Of a DNA stretch of 64,000 nt, positions 43,953 to 54,264 are shown one piece after another. Every line of letters begins with the position of its first letter. Within the stretch, counting starts at the first letter, position 1. Source of the stretch: Caulobacter sp. Root1455 (lineage in GTDB: Bacteria; Pseudomonadota; Alphaproteobacteria; Caulobacterales; Caulobacteraceae). The notes beneath the pieces were generated by a model, which worked only from the letters and a program-made list of their open reading frames with translations, had not been told where the DNA came from and made no database searches. Made by a program: the position numbers and the translations under genes. The DNA lies in contig NZ_LMFQ01000024.1 of assembly GCF_001426905.1 (NCBI RefSeq), positions 66,942 to 130,941 of the forward strand, written 5' to 3'.

Positions 43953-44209
43953 CGGCTCGGCTCCGTCAACGGCTTGGCCAGGCTGGGTTCATGATGAGAC
44001 GGCCCCAGCCAGCCCGGCGACTGGCAGGCGGCGACGCCGCCGACCACCAGCATCAGGAACGTCAGAATCGCCCACAGCCAACGCCGCGCCAGGCCCCGCA
44101 GGCGCCGACCCATCCTGGGCCCGCGCCGGCGCCGCCTGGGCGACGCCGGCGCGTCGGCCGATCGGGTGGACGCCTGGGCGTCGTCGGCGGGGTTTTGATC
44201 ATTGCCCAT
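43949..44209 (-). CDS. 86-residue membrane protein with basic N-terminus, unidentified
   Basis: It has a polar, Arg-rich cytosolic part (SPRRRRRGPRMGRRLRGLAR), one membrane helix (WLWAILTFLMLVVGGVAAC) and a short periplasmic tail with GPSHHEPS. The ribosome site is strong (GGAGGAATCGCC). It overlaps the cytochrome gene downstream by 4 bp and is the first gene after a FixJ-type box. Perhaps an anchor or assembly partner for the cytochrome; that is a guess from position. Confidence 0.65.
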   Translation of the reverse strand: MGNDQNPADDAQASTRSADAPASPRRRRRGPRMGRRLRGLARRWLWAILTFLMLVVGGVAACQSPGWLGPSHHEPSLAKPLTEPSR

Positions 44210-44355
44210 GGCGATTCCTCCAGAACTGAGCCGATCACGTGGAACGGAACCCGCGGGCCGGCCCGGCCCTGCAGGCCGGCGGCGACGCGCACTTGGGATC
44301 GAGCGGGCCGTAGACAGCCCTGCTGACGGGGATAGCGTCGCCCGCCGCCGGCCGC

Positions 44356-44373
44356 AGTTGGGATTAATACGTA
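44356..44373 (-). promoter_or_regulatory. FixJ-type box upstream of the cytochrome operon
   Basis: On the minus strand: TACGTATTAATCCCAACT, fitting TACGTA-N5-CCCAAY. It points toward the 86-residue membrane protein and the cytochromes (start 147 bases away) and overlaps the last codons of the receiver-only gene. Confidence 0.5.
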
Positions 44374-44783
44374 GTCGGCGTCCGCGCGGCGGCGGCGATC
44401 ATGCGCTCCACCGCCTCGCCCAGGGTTTGCTCGACCAGCGGCTTTTCGATCACCAGGGCGTAGCCCGCCGCCCGCGCGCGCGCCTCGACCTCACGGCTGG
44501 GGAAGCCGGTGATCAACAGGGCCGGTCCGTTCCAGCCGGCGGCGCGCAACGCCGTCAGCAGCGCCACGCCGTCGATCTGCGGCATCTTGAAATCGGCGAC
44601 CAGGGCGACCGCGTCCATCTGCGCCTGCAGATCGGCGATCAAGGCGGCGCCGACGGCGTAGGCGCGAACGTCGAAGCCTCGGCCCCGCAGCAGCAGTTGC
44701 AGGGCGCGGCGCACGCCGGGGTCGTCCTCCACCAGGAGCAGGCGGGGACGCGCGGGCGTGTCGGGAGATGCGGCCAAGATCAT
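44364..44783 (-). CDS. Single-domain response regulator next to fixJ
   Basis: A receiver-only protein of about 139 residues: RLLLVEDDPGVRRALQLLLRGRGFDVRAY, acceptor Asp in LVADFKMPQIDG, Thr in LLITGFPS and Lys in VIEKPL, so the phosphorylation site is complete. In Caulobacter a single-domain regulator, FixT, inhibits FixL; this one could act the same way, but it has no cysteine while C. crescentus FixT is reported to use an iron-sulfur cluster. ATG 44783 is taken because the receiver begins soon after; ATGs at 44801 and 44832 are equally possible. Confidence 0.75.
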   Translation of the reverse strand: MILAASPDTPARPRLLLVEDDPGVRRALQLLLRGRGFDVRAYAVGAALIADLQAQMDAVALVADFKMPQIDGVALLTALRAAGWNGPALLITGFPSREVEARARAAGYALVIEKPLVEQTLGEAVERMIAAAARTPTTY

Positions 44784-44869
44784 GTCAGCACGGGGGACCA
44801 TCGCTCGGGAAAGGCGGCCAAGCCTCTCCCATGACATCGGACCCGCAATGGCGTCGCTACGTAAATTCC

Positions 44870-45493
44870 CTAGGTCGGCCCTTCGGCCAGACCCGCCGAA
44901 AACGCGATCCGCAGGGCTTCGGACAGACTGCGCACCTTCAGCTTGCTCATCAGGTTGGCGCGATGAACCTCGACGGTCCGGGGCGAGATGCCCAGGTCGT
45001 AGGCGATGGTCTTGTTTGGCAGTCCCTGGGCCAGGCCCTTGAGCACATCCTGCTCGCGGCCGGTCAGGGCCGCCACGGCCACGGCCGCGTCCGCCGCCCG
45101 AGCCGCGCGGCCCTCGGCGTCGTCCAGGCGTTCGAACGCCGCCTCGATGGCCGCGAGCAGGACGGCCTTCTCGAAGGGCTTTTCGATGAAGTCCACGGCG
45201 CCGGCCTTCATCGCCCGCACCGCCAAGGTCACGTCGCCATGGCCGGTCAGCACGACGACCGGCATGGCCACGCCGCGTTCGACCATGGCCGCCTGGACTT
45301 CCAGGCCGTCCATCTCCGGCATGCGGACGTCCATCAGCACGCAACCCGGGTCCAGGTGGCGAACCTCGCGCAGGAAGGCCACGCCCGAGACGTGGGTGGT
45401 GACCGTAAAGCCGGACGTCTTGAGCATGAAGCCGGCCGAGCGGCGGATGGCTTCCTCGTCGTCCACGATATGGATAACGCGTTTTTCAGACAT
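44870..45493 (-). CDS. fixJ: FixJ family two-component response regulator
   Basis: A 207-residue regulator: receiver ([19 protein letters not shown]; acceptor Asp in [14 protein letters not shown]; Thr in VVLTGHGD; Lys in IEKPFEK) joined to a LuxR-type DNA-binding domain ([45 protein letters not shown]). FixL phosphorylates it at low oxygen, and it activates fixK in rhizobia and Caulobacter. Its start lies inside the end of fixL (8-bp overlap). Four FixJ-type boxes in this window are candidate targets. Confidence 0.93.
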   Translation of the reverse strand: MSEKRVIHIVDDEEAIRRSAGFMLKTSGFTVTTHVSGVAFLREVRHLDPGCVLMDVRMPEMDGLEVQAAMVERGVAMPVVVLTGHGDVTLAVRAMKAGAVDFIEKPFEKAVLLAAIEAAFERLDDAEGRAARAADAAVAVAALTGREQDVLKGLAQGLPNKTIAYDLGISPRTVEVHRANLMSKLKVRSLSEALRIAFSAGLAEGPT

Positions 45494-47381
45494 CGACCGC
45501 CTCCGGTTCGGCGCGCACCAGGGTGAAATGAAATTGCGAACCGCCGTCCTGGCCCGGTTCGAACCAGATTCGCCCGCCGTTGGCCTCGACGATCGTGCGG
45601 CAGATCGACAGCCCCAGGCCCATGCCGTCGGCCTTGGTGGTGACGAAGGCGGTGAACAGCTGCTCGGCGACCTTTGGCGAGACCCCCGTACCGCTGTCGG
45701 ACACGGTCACCCGGATCAGGCCGCCCGGCTCGGCCCGGCTATGGAACGCCACCTGCCGCCGCGGGCAATCGACCGTCGCCTCCACGGCGTTGCGGGCCAG
45801 ATTGATCAGCACCTGCTGGATCTGGACCTTGTCGACCAGCACCAGGCGGGCGTGCGGATCCAGGTCGAAGCTGGCCTTCACGCCGTCCTCGCGCGCGCCC
45901 ATCAGACCCAGGGCGACGGCCTCGTCGACCAGGGCGGGTAAGTCCTCGACGGTCTTTTCCACCTCGCCGCGGGCGACGAAGTCGCGCAGGCGCCGCACGA
46001 TATGGCCCGCGCGCATGGCCTGGCCGGCCGCGTCGTCGAGCGCCTCGCGGATCATCGGCAGGTCGTCGGGCGAGGGTTGGGCCAACAGGTCGCGAACGGC
46101 CTCGACATAGTTGGCGACCGCGGTGATCGGCTGGTTGAGCTCGTGCGCCAGGGTCGAGGCCATGGTGCCCATGGCGCTGACCCGCGCCACGTGGATCAGC
46201 TCCGACTGCAGCTCTTCAAGCTGGGTCTCGGTGCGGTGGCGCTCGGTCAGGTCGCGGATGAAGCCGGTGAACACCCTCTGCCCCTCGCCGTGCCCCTCCC
46301 CCTTCGCCTCGCCGACCGACAGCTCCATCGGGAAGGTCGTGCCGTCGCGCCTGAGTCCCACGACCACGCGGCCGATGCCGATGATCCGTCGCTCTCCGGT
46401 GGTCAGGTAGCGCCGCAGATAGGCGTCGTGTTGGGATTGGTCCGGCTCGGGCATCAGCCGGCTGACGTTCGCGCCGACGATCTCGGCTTCGGCGTAGCCG
46501 AACAGCCGTTCCGCCGCGGCGCTGAACGAGAGGATGGCTCCGCGCTCGTCGATGACGATCATGGCGTCGGGCACGGTCGACAGGATGGACGCCAGGTGGC
46601 TGGTGCTGGCGCGCAACGCCCGTTCGCTGGCCCTCTGGTCGGTGACGTCGCGGACCACCTTGCCAAAGCCCTGAAGCGCGCCGGCCTCGTCATACAGCGG
46701 CGTGATCGAGACGTGGGCCAGAAACTCCGAACCATCCTTGCGCAGGCGCCAATCCTCCTCCTCGAGCTTGCCCTGGGCCTGGGCCCGCTCCAGGTCGTCA
46801 TCGGGCTTGCCGGCGGCTCGCGCGTCCGCGGGATAGAAGACGGCCGTGTGCTGGCCCAGGATTTCGGATTCGCTCCAGCCCTTGAGGCGCTCGGCCCCGG
46901 CGTTCCAGATCAGCACGTGGCCCCGCGGGTCCAGCATGTAGATGGCGTATTCGGCCGCCCCGTGGATCAGCAGGTTCAGTTCGCGCGCGATCCGGCCCGC
47001 GGCCGCGGCCCGCTCTTCGGCCTGCCGCTCGCTGGCGACGAATCGGCGTCGCAGTCGCTCCATCTCGCCGCCAACCAGGATCAGGGCGATCGAGACCAGG
47101 ATGAACACCAGGGGCTCGGTCGAGTCGACCCCGCCGTGTCCGCTGAACCACAGGCCGGCGGCCAGGCCCAGGCTGGCGGCGACCAGGGCCGGGCCCAGAC
47201 CGCCGAATGCGGCGGCCGTCACCACCGGCGCGGTGAACAGCAGATAGGGCGAGCGATGCTCCAGCCAGGGCCCCAGGGCGAGGCGCGCCATGGCCGCCAC
47301 CGCCACGGCGGCGACCGCCCCGCCGTAGCGCATCGCCATGTTGAAGGCTCGCGCGTCTTCCGGTCGATCGCGCACCATCAT
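45486..47381 (-). CDS. fixL: FixL-type oxygen-sensing histidine kinase
   Basis: A 631-residue kinase. The N-terminus has about four membrane helices of the DUF4118/KdpD type ([32 protein letters not shown]). Two PAS domains follow (about 145-265 and 268-385). The second is the heme PAS: the proximal-His segment [14 protein letters not shown] and [27 protein letters not shown] are hallmark FixL. The kinase part has phospho-acceptor His (about 413) in [12 protein letters not shown], then NLARNAVEA and [21 protein letters not shown]-binding motifs. Tandem ATGs at 47381/47378 start the gene, with GAGAG upstream. It overlaps fixJ by 8 bp. Confidence 0.93.
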   Translation of the reverse strand: MMVRDRPEDARAFNMAMRYGGAVAAVAVAAMARLALGPWLEHRSPYLLFTAPVVTAAAFGGLGPALVAASLGLAAGLWFSGHGGVDSTEPLVFILVSIALILVGGEMERLRRRFVASERQAEERAAAAGRIARELNLLIHGAAEYAIYMLDPRGHVLIWNAGAERLKGWSESEILGQHTAVFYPADARAAGKPDDDLERAQAQGKLEEEDWRLRKDGSEFLAHVSITPLYDEAGALQGFGKVVRDVTDQRASERALRASTSHLASILSTVPDAMIVIDERGAILSFSAAAERLFGYAEAEIVGANVSRLMPEPDQSQHDAYLRRYLTTGERRIIGIGRVVVGLRRDGTTFPMELSVGEAKGEGHGEGQRVFTGFIRDLTERHRTETQLEELQSELIHVARVSAMGTMASTLAHELNQPITAVANYVEAVRDLLAQPSPDDLPMIREALDDAAGQAMRAGHIVRRLRDFVARGEVEKTVEDLPALVDEAVALGLMGAREDGVKASFDLDPHARLVLVDKVQIQQVLINLARNAVEATVDCPRRQVAFHSRAEPGGLIRVTVSDSGTGVSPKVAEQLFTAFVTTKADGMGLGLSICRTIVEANGGRIWFEPGQDGGSQFHFTLVRAEPEAVDV

Positions 47382-47464
47382 CAGAGTCTCTCGCCGTCCC
47401 CGGTCGTGATGATGCGCGCCAACCGCGGACTTAGGCAAGGCGCGGATGCGTCTTCGGCGCCGGG

Positions 47465-48505
47465 TCACCTGGACTTGGCGGGACGGTCTTCGGCCGACGC
47501 GGCGCGGCGGCGGCGGCGGCGGCCGTTGAGCTGAAGCAGCGCCATGCCCGGCGCCATCGGCGCCCAAAGGGTCAGCAGCCGCAAGAGAATCGTCGCGGCG
47601 AAGGCCTGCTCCAACGGCGCGCCCAGCATGTGCAGGGTCGCGGTGCAGGTGGCTTCGAACGTGCCCAGGCCCAGTGGAATGGGCCCCAGGGTCGCGACGA
47701 TCGAGGCCATGATCAGGGCGATGAAGGCGGTGGAGAAGGCCACGCCGCCGCCGAGCGCCAGCAGGCAGGCCTGCAGAGTGGTCGCGTCGAGCAGGAACAC
47801 CAGGCCGTTGCACAACGCGACGCGCGCCAGCAGTTTGCGGTCCGCCAGCAGATCGCTTGGCGCCTGGGCCAGGGTCTCCAGCAGGATCCGGATCGGGCCC
47901 AGGCGCTCCAGGAAGGCCGGCAGCGGCCGGCCCCCGCGACGCCTCAGCCACAGCGCCAGGGCGGGCATGGCCAGGGCGACCAGAAGAAAGACGGTCACCA
48001 GGCCCGCCATCAGCGGCGTGGCGTGATCGTGCGACCAGAGCAACAGCAGCATGACCACGGCGAACACCGCATAGGCGGCGTAGTAGCCGATCAGGGACAC
48101 GATCAGCGCCGCCACGGCGGTTCCGCGCTCGACGCCCAGACGCGAAAGCTGGTCGATCAGCACGAGATTGCCGCCCAGGCCGGCGGTGGGCATGGCCTGG
48201 TCGGCGAACAGCTTGGTCAGGGCGATCGGCACGAGCCGGCGCAGTTTCCGCGGCGCGCCGGCCCGGGCCAGAACCAGGCTCCAGCCGCTCGCGACGCTGA
48301 CATAGGTCAGGACCTGGAGCACCAGGGCCGCCGCCAGCCACAGGGGCTGGGCGCGAGCCAACAGTCGGCCAAAGGCCGCCAGCTCGCCGAAATGGAGGAT
48401 CGCCCAGACCAGGGCCGCGGCGGTCAGCCCGCCCAGCAGCCAGCGCCGCCACGCGCCGAAAACAGGGGCGCGCCCGGGCGCCCGCCGTTCAGCTCGGGCG
48501 GCCAT
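47465..48505 (-). CDS. UPF0104/YbhN-like membrane protein (lysylphosphatidylglycerol-synthase flippase fold)
   Basis: A 346-residue protein with about eight helices; [42 protein letters not shown] and [22 protein letters not shown] are the family landmarks. Related domains flip aminoacylated lipids, and many stand-alone members have no assigned function. It precedes fixL on the same strand with an 83-bp gap. The C-terminus is Arg-rich ([11 protein letters not shown]). ATG 48505 is chosen by the start of homology; an upstream in-frame start exists. Confidence 0.8.
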   Translation of the reverse strand: MAARAERRAPGRAPVFGAWRRWLLGGLTAAALVWAILHFGELAAFGRLLARAQPLWLAAALVLQVLTYVSVASGWSLVLARAGAPRKLRRLVPIALTKLFADQAMPTAGLGGNLVLIDQLSRLGVERGTAVAALIVSLIGYYAAYAVFAVVMLLLLWSHDHATPLMAGLVTVFLLVALAMPALALWLRRRGGRPLPAFLERLGPIRILLETLAQAPSDLLADRKLLARVALCNGLVFLLDATTLQACLLALGGGVAFSTAFIALIMASIVATLGPIPLGLGTFEATCTATLHMLGAPLEQAFAATILLRLLTLWAPMAPGMALLQLNGRRRRRRAASAEDRPAKSR

Positions 48506-48608
48506 GGCTGGAGCACTTTCGAATCCAGGCGGACATGACCTTTTTCCGCGCCTCACCGATGGGGAGCCTTGCCTAGTCGTCTCCCGTCTTCCGCGAACTT
48601 CGCAAACC

Positions 48609-48626
48609 TACGTAGGTTCCCCAATT
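48609..48626 (+). promoter_or_regulatory. FixJ-type box upstream of the Bax-inhibitor-like/mgtA operon
   Basis: TACGTAGGTTCCCCAATT fits TACGTA-N5-CCCAAT exactly. It lies 73 bases upstream of ATG 48700 and points toward it. The box resembles FixJ-bound promoters of rhizobial fixK genes as I recall them. Confidence 0.6.
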
Positions 48627-48699
48627 GGGCCCACGCCCGTCAGCGACGATCCTTGAACCTTCGCGGGCATCACGCGCGGCCCAAGATCGAGGACACGTC

Positions 48700-49416
48700 A
48701 TGACGCAGCGCAGCGACGACAAGCTCGAACTAGGGTTCTCGACGTCTGGAGACGACACCGACCACCTGGACTTCATGGTGCGGGTCTGGCTGTGGATGGC
48801 GGGCGGGATGCTGGTCTCGGCCGCCGGCGCCTGGGCTTGCGCCAACCTGCCGGCGCTGGCGCAGGTGCTGGTCACGGGCCGTGGCCTGACCCCCGCCGGC
48901 TGGGCGGTGACGCTCGCGCCCCTTCCTCTGTTGCTGATGCTGAGCGGCGCCGCCAGGCAGCTGGCGCCCGCCGCGGCGGCGCTGGTCTTTCTCACCTACG
49001 CCCTGCTGGTGGGCCTCTCGCTCGGAGATCTGGTGGCGGCCTATTCGGATCACGATCTGGCGCTCGCCTTCGTGTCCGTGGCGGCCGGATTCGCCGGCCT
49101 GGCCCTGCTGAGCGCCGCGACGCGGGCCGATCTGAGCGGCCTGGGCGCCTTTGGCCTGATGAGCCTGATGGCGCTGATCGTGGCCATGCTGGCCAATCTG
49201 CTGTTCGGCCCCTCGACAGTGGACCTGGCGATCTGCGCCATCGGCGTGCTGGTGTTCGCCGGCCTGACCGCGCTCGACGTCCAGCACATCGGCCGCCTGT
49301 ACGCGCAACGCTGGAGCGGCGACGCGCGCGCGCCCGTGGTCGGGGCGCTGACGCTCTATCTGGACCTGCTGAACCCCTTCCTGTTCGCCCTGCGCCTGGC
49401 CGGACGGCGCCGATGA
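48700..49416 (+). CDS. Bax inhibitor-1/YccA-like membrane protein
   Basis: A 238-residue protein with seven hydrophobic segments and the family ending IGVLVFAGLTALDVQHIGRLYAQ ... ALTLYLDLLNPFLFALRL. Family members are pH- or calcium-linked membrane channels or protease regulators. ATG 48700 is preceded by GAGGAC. It is directly downstream of a FixJ-type box and overlaps mgtA by 4 bp (ATGA), so both are probably induced at low oxygen. Confidence 0.85.
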   Translation: MTQRSDDKLELGFSTSGDDTDHLDFMVRVWLWMAGGMLVSAAGAWACANLPALAQVLVTGRGLTPAGWAVTLAPLPLLLMLSGAARQLAPAAAALVFLTYALLVGLSLGDLVAAYSDHDLALAFVSVAAGFAGLALLSAATRADLSGLGAFGLMSLMALIVAMLANLLFGPSTVDLAICAIGVLVFAGLTALDVQHIGRLYAQRWSGDARAPVVGALTLYLDLLNPFLFALRLAGRRR

Positions 49417-51962
49417 GCGCCAGGCCTCCGGAATTCTGGCGTCAGGGCGCCGGCGCGTTGATCAAGGCCTTGGCGAGCGATCGCCAGGGCCTTTCGGCAT
49501 CGCAGGCCCGCTCGCGCCTGGCGCGCGACGGACCCAACACCATCGCCCCGGCCGCCCGCCGTCACGCCTGGGCCGATCTCTTGCGCCGCCTGACCAATCC
49601 GTTGGTCGCCATACTGCTGGTGGCCGCGGCCATCGCCGGCGCCACCGGCGATCTTCCGAGCTTCGTGATCATCGTCTTCGTCATCCTGGCCTCGACGGGC
49701 CTGGACATGGTTCAGGAGCATCGCGCCCAGGCCGTCGCCGCCGCCCTGCGCCAGACGATCGCCCTGCGCGCGGCGGTGTGGCGGGACGGCAAGGTGACGC
49801 AACAGCCGGTCGCGCAGCTGGTGGCCGGCGATGTCGTCGAGCTGGCCGCCGGCGATCTGGTCCCTGCCGACGGCGTGGTCCTGGAGGCCAACGGCGTGCA
49901 GGTCAATCAGGCCCTGCTGACCGGCGAGCCCTATCCCGTGGAGAAGGCGAGCGAGCCGGCCGCCACCGAAACCGTCCTGGCCGACGCGCGCAATGCGCTG
50001 TTCGAGGGCGCCTCCGTCGTCGCCGGCGCGGCCCGCATGCTGGTCGTCGCCACCGGCGCGCGCACCCGGATCGGGGCGATCGCCGGAGCCTTGTCGGCCG
50101 CGCAGCCCCCCACCGCGTTCGAGCGGGGAGTCCATCAGCTGGGCGTGCTGATCGTTCGGCTGACCCTGTTCCTGGTGCTGTTCGTCCTCCTGGCCCATCT
50201 GGCCCTCGGGCGGCCGGCCCTGCAGTCGTTCCTGTTCGCCATGGCCCTGGCGGTCGGCCTGACGCCCGAACTCCTGCCGATGATCATGACCGTGGCCCTG
50301 TCGCGCGGCGCCCAGCGCATGGCCGCGGCCAAGGTGGTGGTCAAGCGGCTGTCGGCGATCCACGACCTTGGCCAGATGGACATCCTGTGCACTGACAAGA
50401 CCGGGACCCTGACGGAGGCCCGCATCGCCCTGGTCGGCCATCCGGGCCTCGACGGCGAGGACGACGACCAGGTGGCCGAGTGGGCGGCGGTCAACGCCAG
50501 GTTCGAGACCGGCCTGAAGAGCCCGCTGGACGAAGCCCTGATCCTGCACATGACCGGCCGCAGCCTGGAGGGCTGGCGCAAGCTCGACGAGCGGCCGTTC
50601 GACTTCGAGCGGCGGCGGGTGTCGGTCCTGGTCGAGCGGCTGTCGGACGGCGAACGCCTGGAGATCGTCAAGGGCGCGCCCGAGACCCTGCTGGCCCTCT
50701 GCGGCGAAGCGCAGGACCGTTCGGGCGCGCGCGTCCCGCTCGATCCGGCGCTTCGCCGGCGCCTGGCCGACCTGCAAGCCGATCGCGCCGCCAAGGGCCT
50801 GCGTCTCTTGGGCGTGGCGTTCAAGGCCGCGCCGGGCCAGGAAACGATCGGCGACCACGGCGATCAAGGCCTGGTGTTCCTCGGCTTCTGCGTCTTCGTC
50901 GACCCGCCCAAGGTCAGCGCGACCGCGGCCATCGGCCGACTGGAAGCGGCCGGCGTGCGGGTCAAGGTGATCTCGGGCGACGCCGCCGCCGTGGTGCAAC
51001 ATCTGGTGGCCGCCCTGGACCTGCCGGTCGAAGGCCTGCTGACCGGCGAGATGATCGACAGGCTCGACGACCAGGCCCTGGCTGTCCAGGTCGAACACGT
51101 CGACCTGTTCGCGCGCGTCACGCCCGACCAGAAGACGCGGATCGTCCGCGCCTTGCGCGCCAGGGGCCACACGGTCGGATTCATCGGCGACGGCATCAAC
51201 GACGCCCCGGCGATCAGGGCCGCCGATGTCGGCCTGTCGGTCGAGGGCGCCACCGACGTCGCGCGCGAGGCCGCCGACATGATCCTGCTGGCCCCGGACC
51301 TGGGCGTGCTGGCCGACGGAGTGGCCGAAGGCCGGCGCACCTACGCCAACATCATGAAATACGTCCGCATGGGCACCAGCTCCAACTTCGGCAACATGCT
51401 GACCATGGCCCTGGCCTCCCTGGTCCTGCCGTTCCTGCCGCTGACCGCCGTCCAGGTGCTGCTCAACAACCTGATCTACGACCTGTCGCAGATCGGCATT
51501 CCGTTCGACGGCGCCGACGCCCCGGATCTCGCGCGGCCCAGGGCCTGGGACATGCGCGGCTTGCTGCGGTTCACCGCCCTGATGGGCCCGCTGTCGTCGG
51601 TGTTCGACATCGCCACGTTCGCGCTGCTGCTGAAGGTGTTTCACACGGACGTCGCCCAGTTTCGCGCCGCCTGGTTCATCGAATCCATGGCCACCCAGGT
51701 CCTGGTGATCTTCATCGTCCGCTCGGCCGGACCGGCGCTGGCCAGCCGGCCGCATCCGGCCCTGATCGTCAGCGCGCTCTGCGGCCTTTCGCTGGCCCTG
51801 GCCCTGCCCTTCCTGCCCTGGGCCCATGTGCTGGGCTTCGCTCCGCCCAGCGCCGCGACGCTTGCGGCGATCTTCGGCTTGGTGGCCGCCTATCTGATCG
51901 CCGCCGAGGCCTTGAAGAGCCGGGCCCTGGGCCTGGCGCGCCGCAGCCCGACGCCGATCTGA
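49413..51962 (+). CDS. mgtA: Magnesium-type P-type ATPase (MgtA/MgtB family)
   Basis: An 849-residue P3-type ATPase. Motifs: LLTGEPYPVEK in the actuator domain, GLTPELLPMIMTVALSRGA in TM4 (the MgtA signature), DKTGTL with the phosphorylated Asp about residue 328, GDGINDAPAIRAADVGLSV in the hinge, and NNLIYDLSQIGIPFD near the C-terminus. Import of Mg2+ is expected for the family. The start codon overlaps the stop of the Bax-inhibitor-like gene. No Mg2+-sensing leader is visible, so control probably comes from the FixJ-type promoter. Confidence 0.9.
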   Translation: MSARPPEFWRQGAGALIKALASDRQGLSASQARSRLARDGPNTIAPAARRHAWADLLRRLTNPLVAILLVAAAIAGATGDLPSFVIIVFVILASTGLDMVQEHRAQAVAAALRQTIALRAAVWRDGKVTQQPVAQLVAGDVVELAAGDLVPADGVVLEANGVQVNQALLTGEPYPVEKASEPAATETVLADARNALFEGASVVAGAARMLVVATGARTRIGAIAGALSAAQPPTAFERGVHQLGVLIVRLTLFLVLFVLLAHLALGRPALQSFLFAMALAVGLTPELLPMIMTVALSRGAQRMAAAKVVVKRLSAIHDLGQMDILCTDKTGTLTEARIALVGHPGLDGEDDDQVAEWAAVNARFETGLKSPLDEALILHMTGRSLEGWRKLDERPFDFERRRVSVLVERLSDGERLEIVKGAPETLLALCGEAQDRSGARVPLDPALRRRLADLQADRAAKGLRLLGVAFKAAPGQETIGDHGDQGLVFLGFCVFVDPPKVSATAAIGRLEAAGVRVKVISGDAAAVVQHLVAALDLPVEGLLTGEMIDRLDDQALAVQVEHVDLFARVTPDQKTRIVRALRARGHTVGFIGDGINDAPAIRAADVGLSVEGATDVAREAADMILLAPDLGVLADGVAEGRRTYANIMKYVRMGTSSNFGNMLTMALASLVLPFLPLTAVQVLLNNLIYDLSQIGIPFDGADAPDLARPRAWDMRGLLRFTALMGPLSSVFDIATFALLLKVFHTDVAQFRAAWFIESMATQVLVIFIVRSAGPALASRPHPALIVSALCGLSLALALPFLPWAHVLGFAPPSAATLAAIFGLVAAYLIAAEALKSRALGLARRSPTPI

Positions 51963-51984
51963 CGCCGAGAGAGGGCCGCTTCGA

Positions 51985-54156
51985 CTAGAGGCGCGCGCGG
52001 CGCAGACGCAGGGCGTTGCCGATCACGCTGACCGAGGACAGCGCCATGGCCAGGGCCGCGACGGCCGGCGACAGCGTCAGGCCGAAGGCCGGATAGAGCG
52101 CCCCCGCGGCGATCGGCACGCCGGCGACATTGTACGCGAAGGCGAAGACCAGGTTCTGGCGGATGTTGCGCATCACCGCGCGCGACAGCCGGCGGGCCCT
52201 GACGATGCCCTGCAGGTCGCCTTGCAGCAGCGTCACGCCCGCGCTCTCGATGGCCACGTCGGCGCCCGCGCCCATGGCGATCCCGACCTCGGCGGCGGCC
52301 AGGGCCGGGGCGTCGTTGACGCCGTCCCCGGCCATGGCCACGGAACGGCCCTCGGCGCGCAAGTCTTCGACCATCTTGGCCTTGTCCTGGGGCAGAACGT
52401 CGGCCAGCACCTCGTCGATGCCCAGCCGGCCGGCCACCGCCAGGGCGGTGCTGCGATTGTCGCCGGTGAGCATGACCACCCGCACGCCCTGAGCCTTCAA
52501 GGCGCGGATGGCCTCGACCGTGGTGGCCTTGATGGGGTCGGCGATCGCCAGGACGCCGACCAGACGGCCCTCGACGGCCGCGAAGATCGTGGTCGCGCCG
52601 TCCTGGCGCAGGGCTTGGGACTTGGCCTCCAGCGCGGAGACGTCGATCCCCTGGTCGGCCATCAGGCGGGCCCCGCCGAGCACCACGCGCTGCCCCTCGA
52701 CCACGCCGATGACGCCCAGGCCGATGGGGGAGTCGAACTGCGTCGCCGGCGACAGCGCAAGGCCGCGATCCTTGGCGGCCCGCACGATCGCGTCGGCCAG
52801 GGGATGCTCGCTGCTCCGCTCCAGGCTGGCGGCCAGGCGCAACAGCCGCGTCGCATCGCCTCTGGGAACGACCTCGATCGCCGTCACCGCCGGGCGGCCT
52901 TCGGTCAGGGTGCCGGTCTTGTCAACGACCAGGGTGTCGATCTTCTCCAGGCGCTCGAGCGCCTCGGCGTTCTTGATCAGGACGCCCAGCTGGGCGCCGC
53001 GGCCGACCCCGACCATGATCGACATCGGCGTCGCCAGGCCCAGGGCGCAGGGGCAGGCGATGATCATCACCGACACCGCCGCCATCAGGGCGAAGCTCAC
53101 CCGCGGCGCGGGACCGACCATCGCCCAGACCGCCGCCGCCAGGATCGCGGCCGCGATGACCGCCGGCACGAACCAGGCCGACACCTGGTCAGCCAGGCGT
53201 TGGACCGGGGCGCGGCTGCGCTGGGCCTGCGCGATCATCTGGACGATGCGGGCCAGCAGGGTCTCGGCGCCGACCTGCTGGGCGCGCATCACGAACGCGC
53301 CGGTCCGGTTGATCGAACCCGCGATGACCCTGTCGCCCGCCGACCTGGTGACGGGCATCGACTCGCCGGTGACCAGGGACTCGTCGATCGACACCCGGCC
53401 CTCGACGATCTCGCCGTCGACCGGGACCTTTTCGCCCGGGCGCACGCGCAGCCGATCGCCGACGCTGACCAGGTCCAGGGTCACGGTCTCGTCGGAGCCG
53501 TCGGCCTTGACCCGTCGCGCGGTCTTGGGCGCCAGGTCGAGCAGCGCCCTGATCGCGCCGGACGTGCGCTCGCGGGCCCTCAGCTCCAGCACCTGGCCCA
53601 GCAAGGCCAGGACGGTGATCACCGCCGCCGCCTCGAAATAGACCGGCGCCGTCCCCATCGCGTCGCGGGCGTTGGTCGGCAGCGCGCCCGGCGCGAACAG
53701 GCCGACCAGGCTGTAGGCGTAGGCCGCGCCCACGCCCATCGCGATCAGGGTGAACATGTTGAAGCGGCCGGTCGCCACGGAGGTCCAGCCGCGGGCCCAG
53801 AACGGCCAGCCGGCCCACAGCACCACCGGGGTCGACAGCGCGAACTGGATCCACGCGGAGACCGAGGGCTGAACCCACCGGTGATGGCCCAGGACATGGG
53901 CGCCCATCTCCAGGATGAACACCGGCAGGGTCAGAGCCAGCCCCAGCCAGAACCGCACCGTCATGTCGCGCAGTTCGGGACTTGGCCCGTCGTCGACGTC
54001 GACCGTCACCGGTTCCAGCGCCATGCCGCAGATCGGACAGAGACCCGGGCCAGCCTGCCGGATCTGCGAATGCATCGGACAGGTGAACAGCTTGGTCCCC
54101 GGCGGAAAGGCCGGCGGAGGCAAGGCGGTGGAGGCGCTTGGCCGATGGGCGCTCAT
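51985..54156 (-). CDS. copA: Copper-exporting P1B-type ATPase (CopA family)
   Basis: A 723-residue heavy-metal ATPase. The N-terminus has a short Cys/Met/His metal site ([26 protein letters not shown]) instead of classic CxxC ferredoxin-like domains. Then TGES, the transport motif CPC ([10 protein letters not shown], about residue 367), DKTGTL (Asp about 411), [10 protein letters not shown] with the invariant His-Pro, and [16 protein letters not shown]. It exports Cu+ and may supply cytochrome oxidase maturation, which fits its place among respiratory genes. No FixK-type box was seen directly upstream. Confidence 0.9.
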   Translation of the reverse strand: MSAHRPSASTALPPPAFPPGTKLFTCPMHSQIRQAGPGLCPICGMALEPVTVDVDDGPSPELRDMTVRFWLGLALTLPVFILEMGAHVLGHHRWVQPSVSAWIQFALSTPVVLWAGWPFWARGWTSVATGRFNMFTLIAMGVGAAYAYSLVGLFAPGALPTNARDAMGTAPVYFEAAAVITVLALLGQVLELRARERTSGAIRALLDLAPKTARRVKADGSDETVTLDLVSVGDRLRVRPGEKVPVDGEIVEGRVSIDESLVTGESMPVTRSAGDRVIAGSINRTGAFVMRAQQVGAETLLARIVQMIAQAQRSRAPVQRLADQVSAWFVPAVIAAAILAAAVWAMVGPAPRVSFALMAAVSVMIIACPCALGLATPMSIMVGVGRGAQLGVLIKNAEALERLEKIDTLVVDKTGTLTEGRPAVTAIEVVPRGDATRLLRLAASLERSSEHPLADAIVRAAKDRGLALSPATQFDSPIGLGVIGVVEGQRVVLGGARLMADQGIDVSALEAKSQALRQDGATTIFAAVEGRLVGVLAIADPIKATTVEAIRALKAQGVRVVMLTGDNRSTALAVAGRLGIDEVLADVLPQDKAKMVEDLRAEGRSVAMAGDGVNDAPALAAAEVGIAMGAGADVAIESAGVTLLQGDLQGIVRARRLSRAVMRNIRQNLVFAFAYNVAGVPIAAGALYPAFGLTLSPAVAALAMALSSVSVIGNALRLRRARL

Positions 54157-54264
54157 CTGTGTCCTATCCTGGCTTGGCGCTCAATCCGTACGCCTGACGT
54201 CGAAAGGGCCAGCCGCGTGGCGCGGCCGGCCCCTGCTGATAAACGGTTCGACGGCGCGAAGGCT

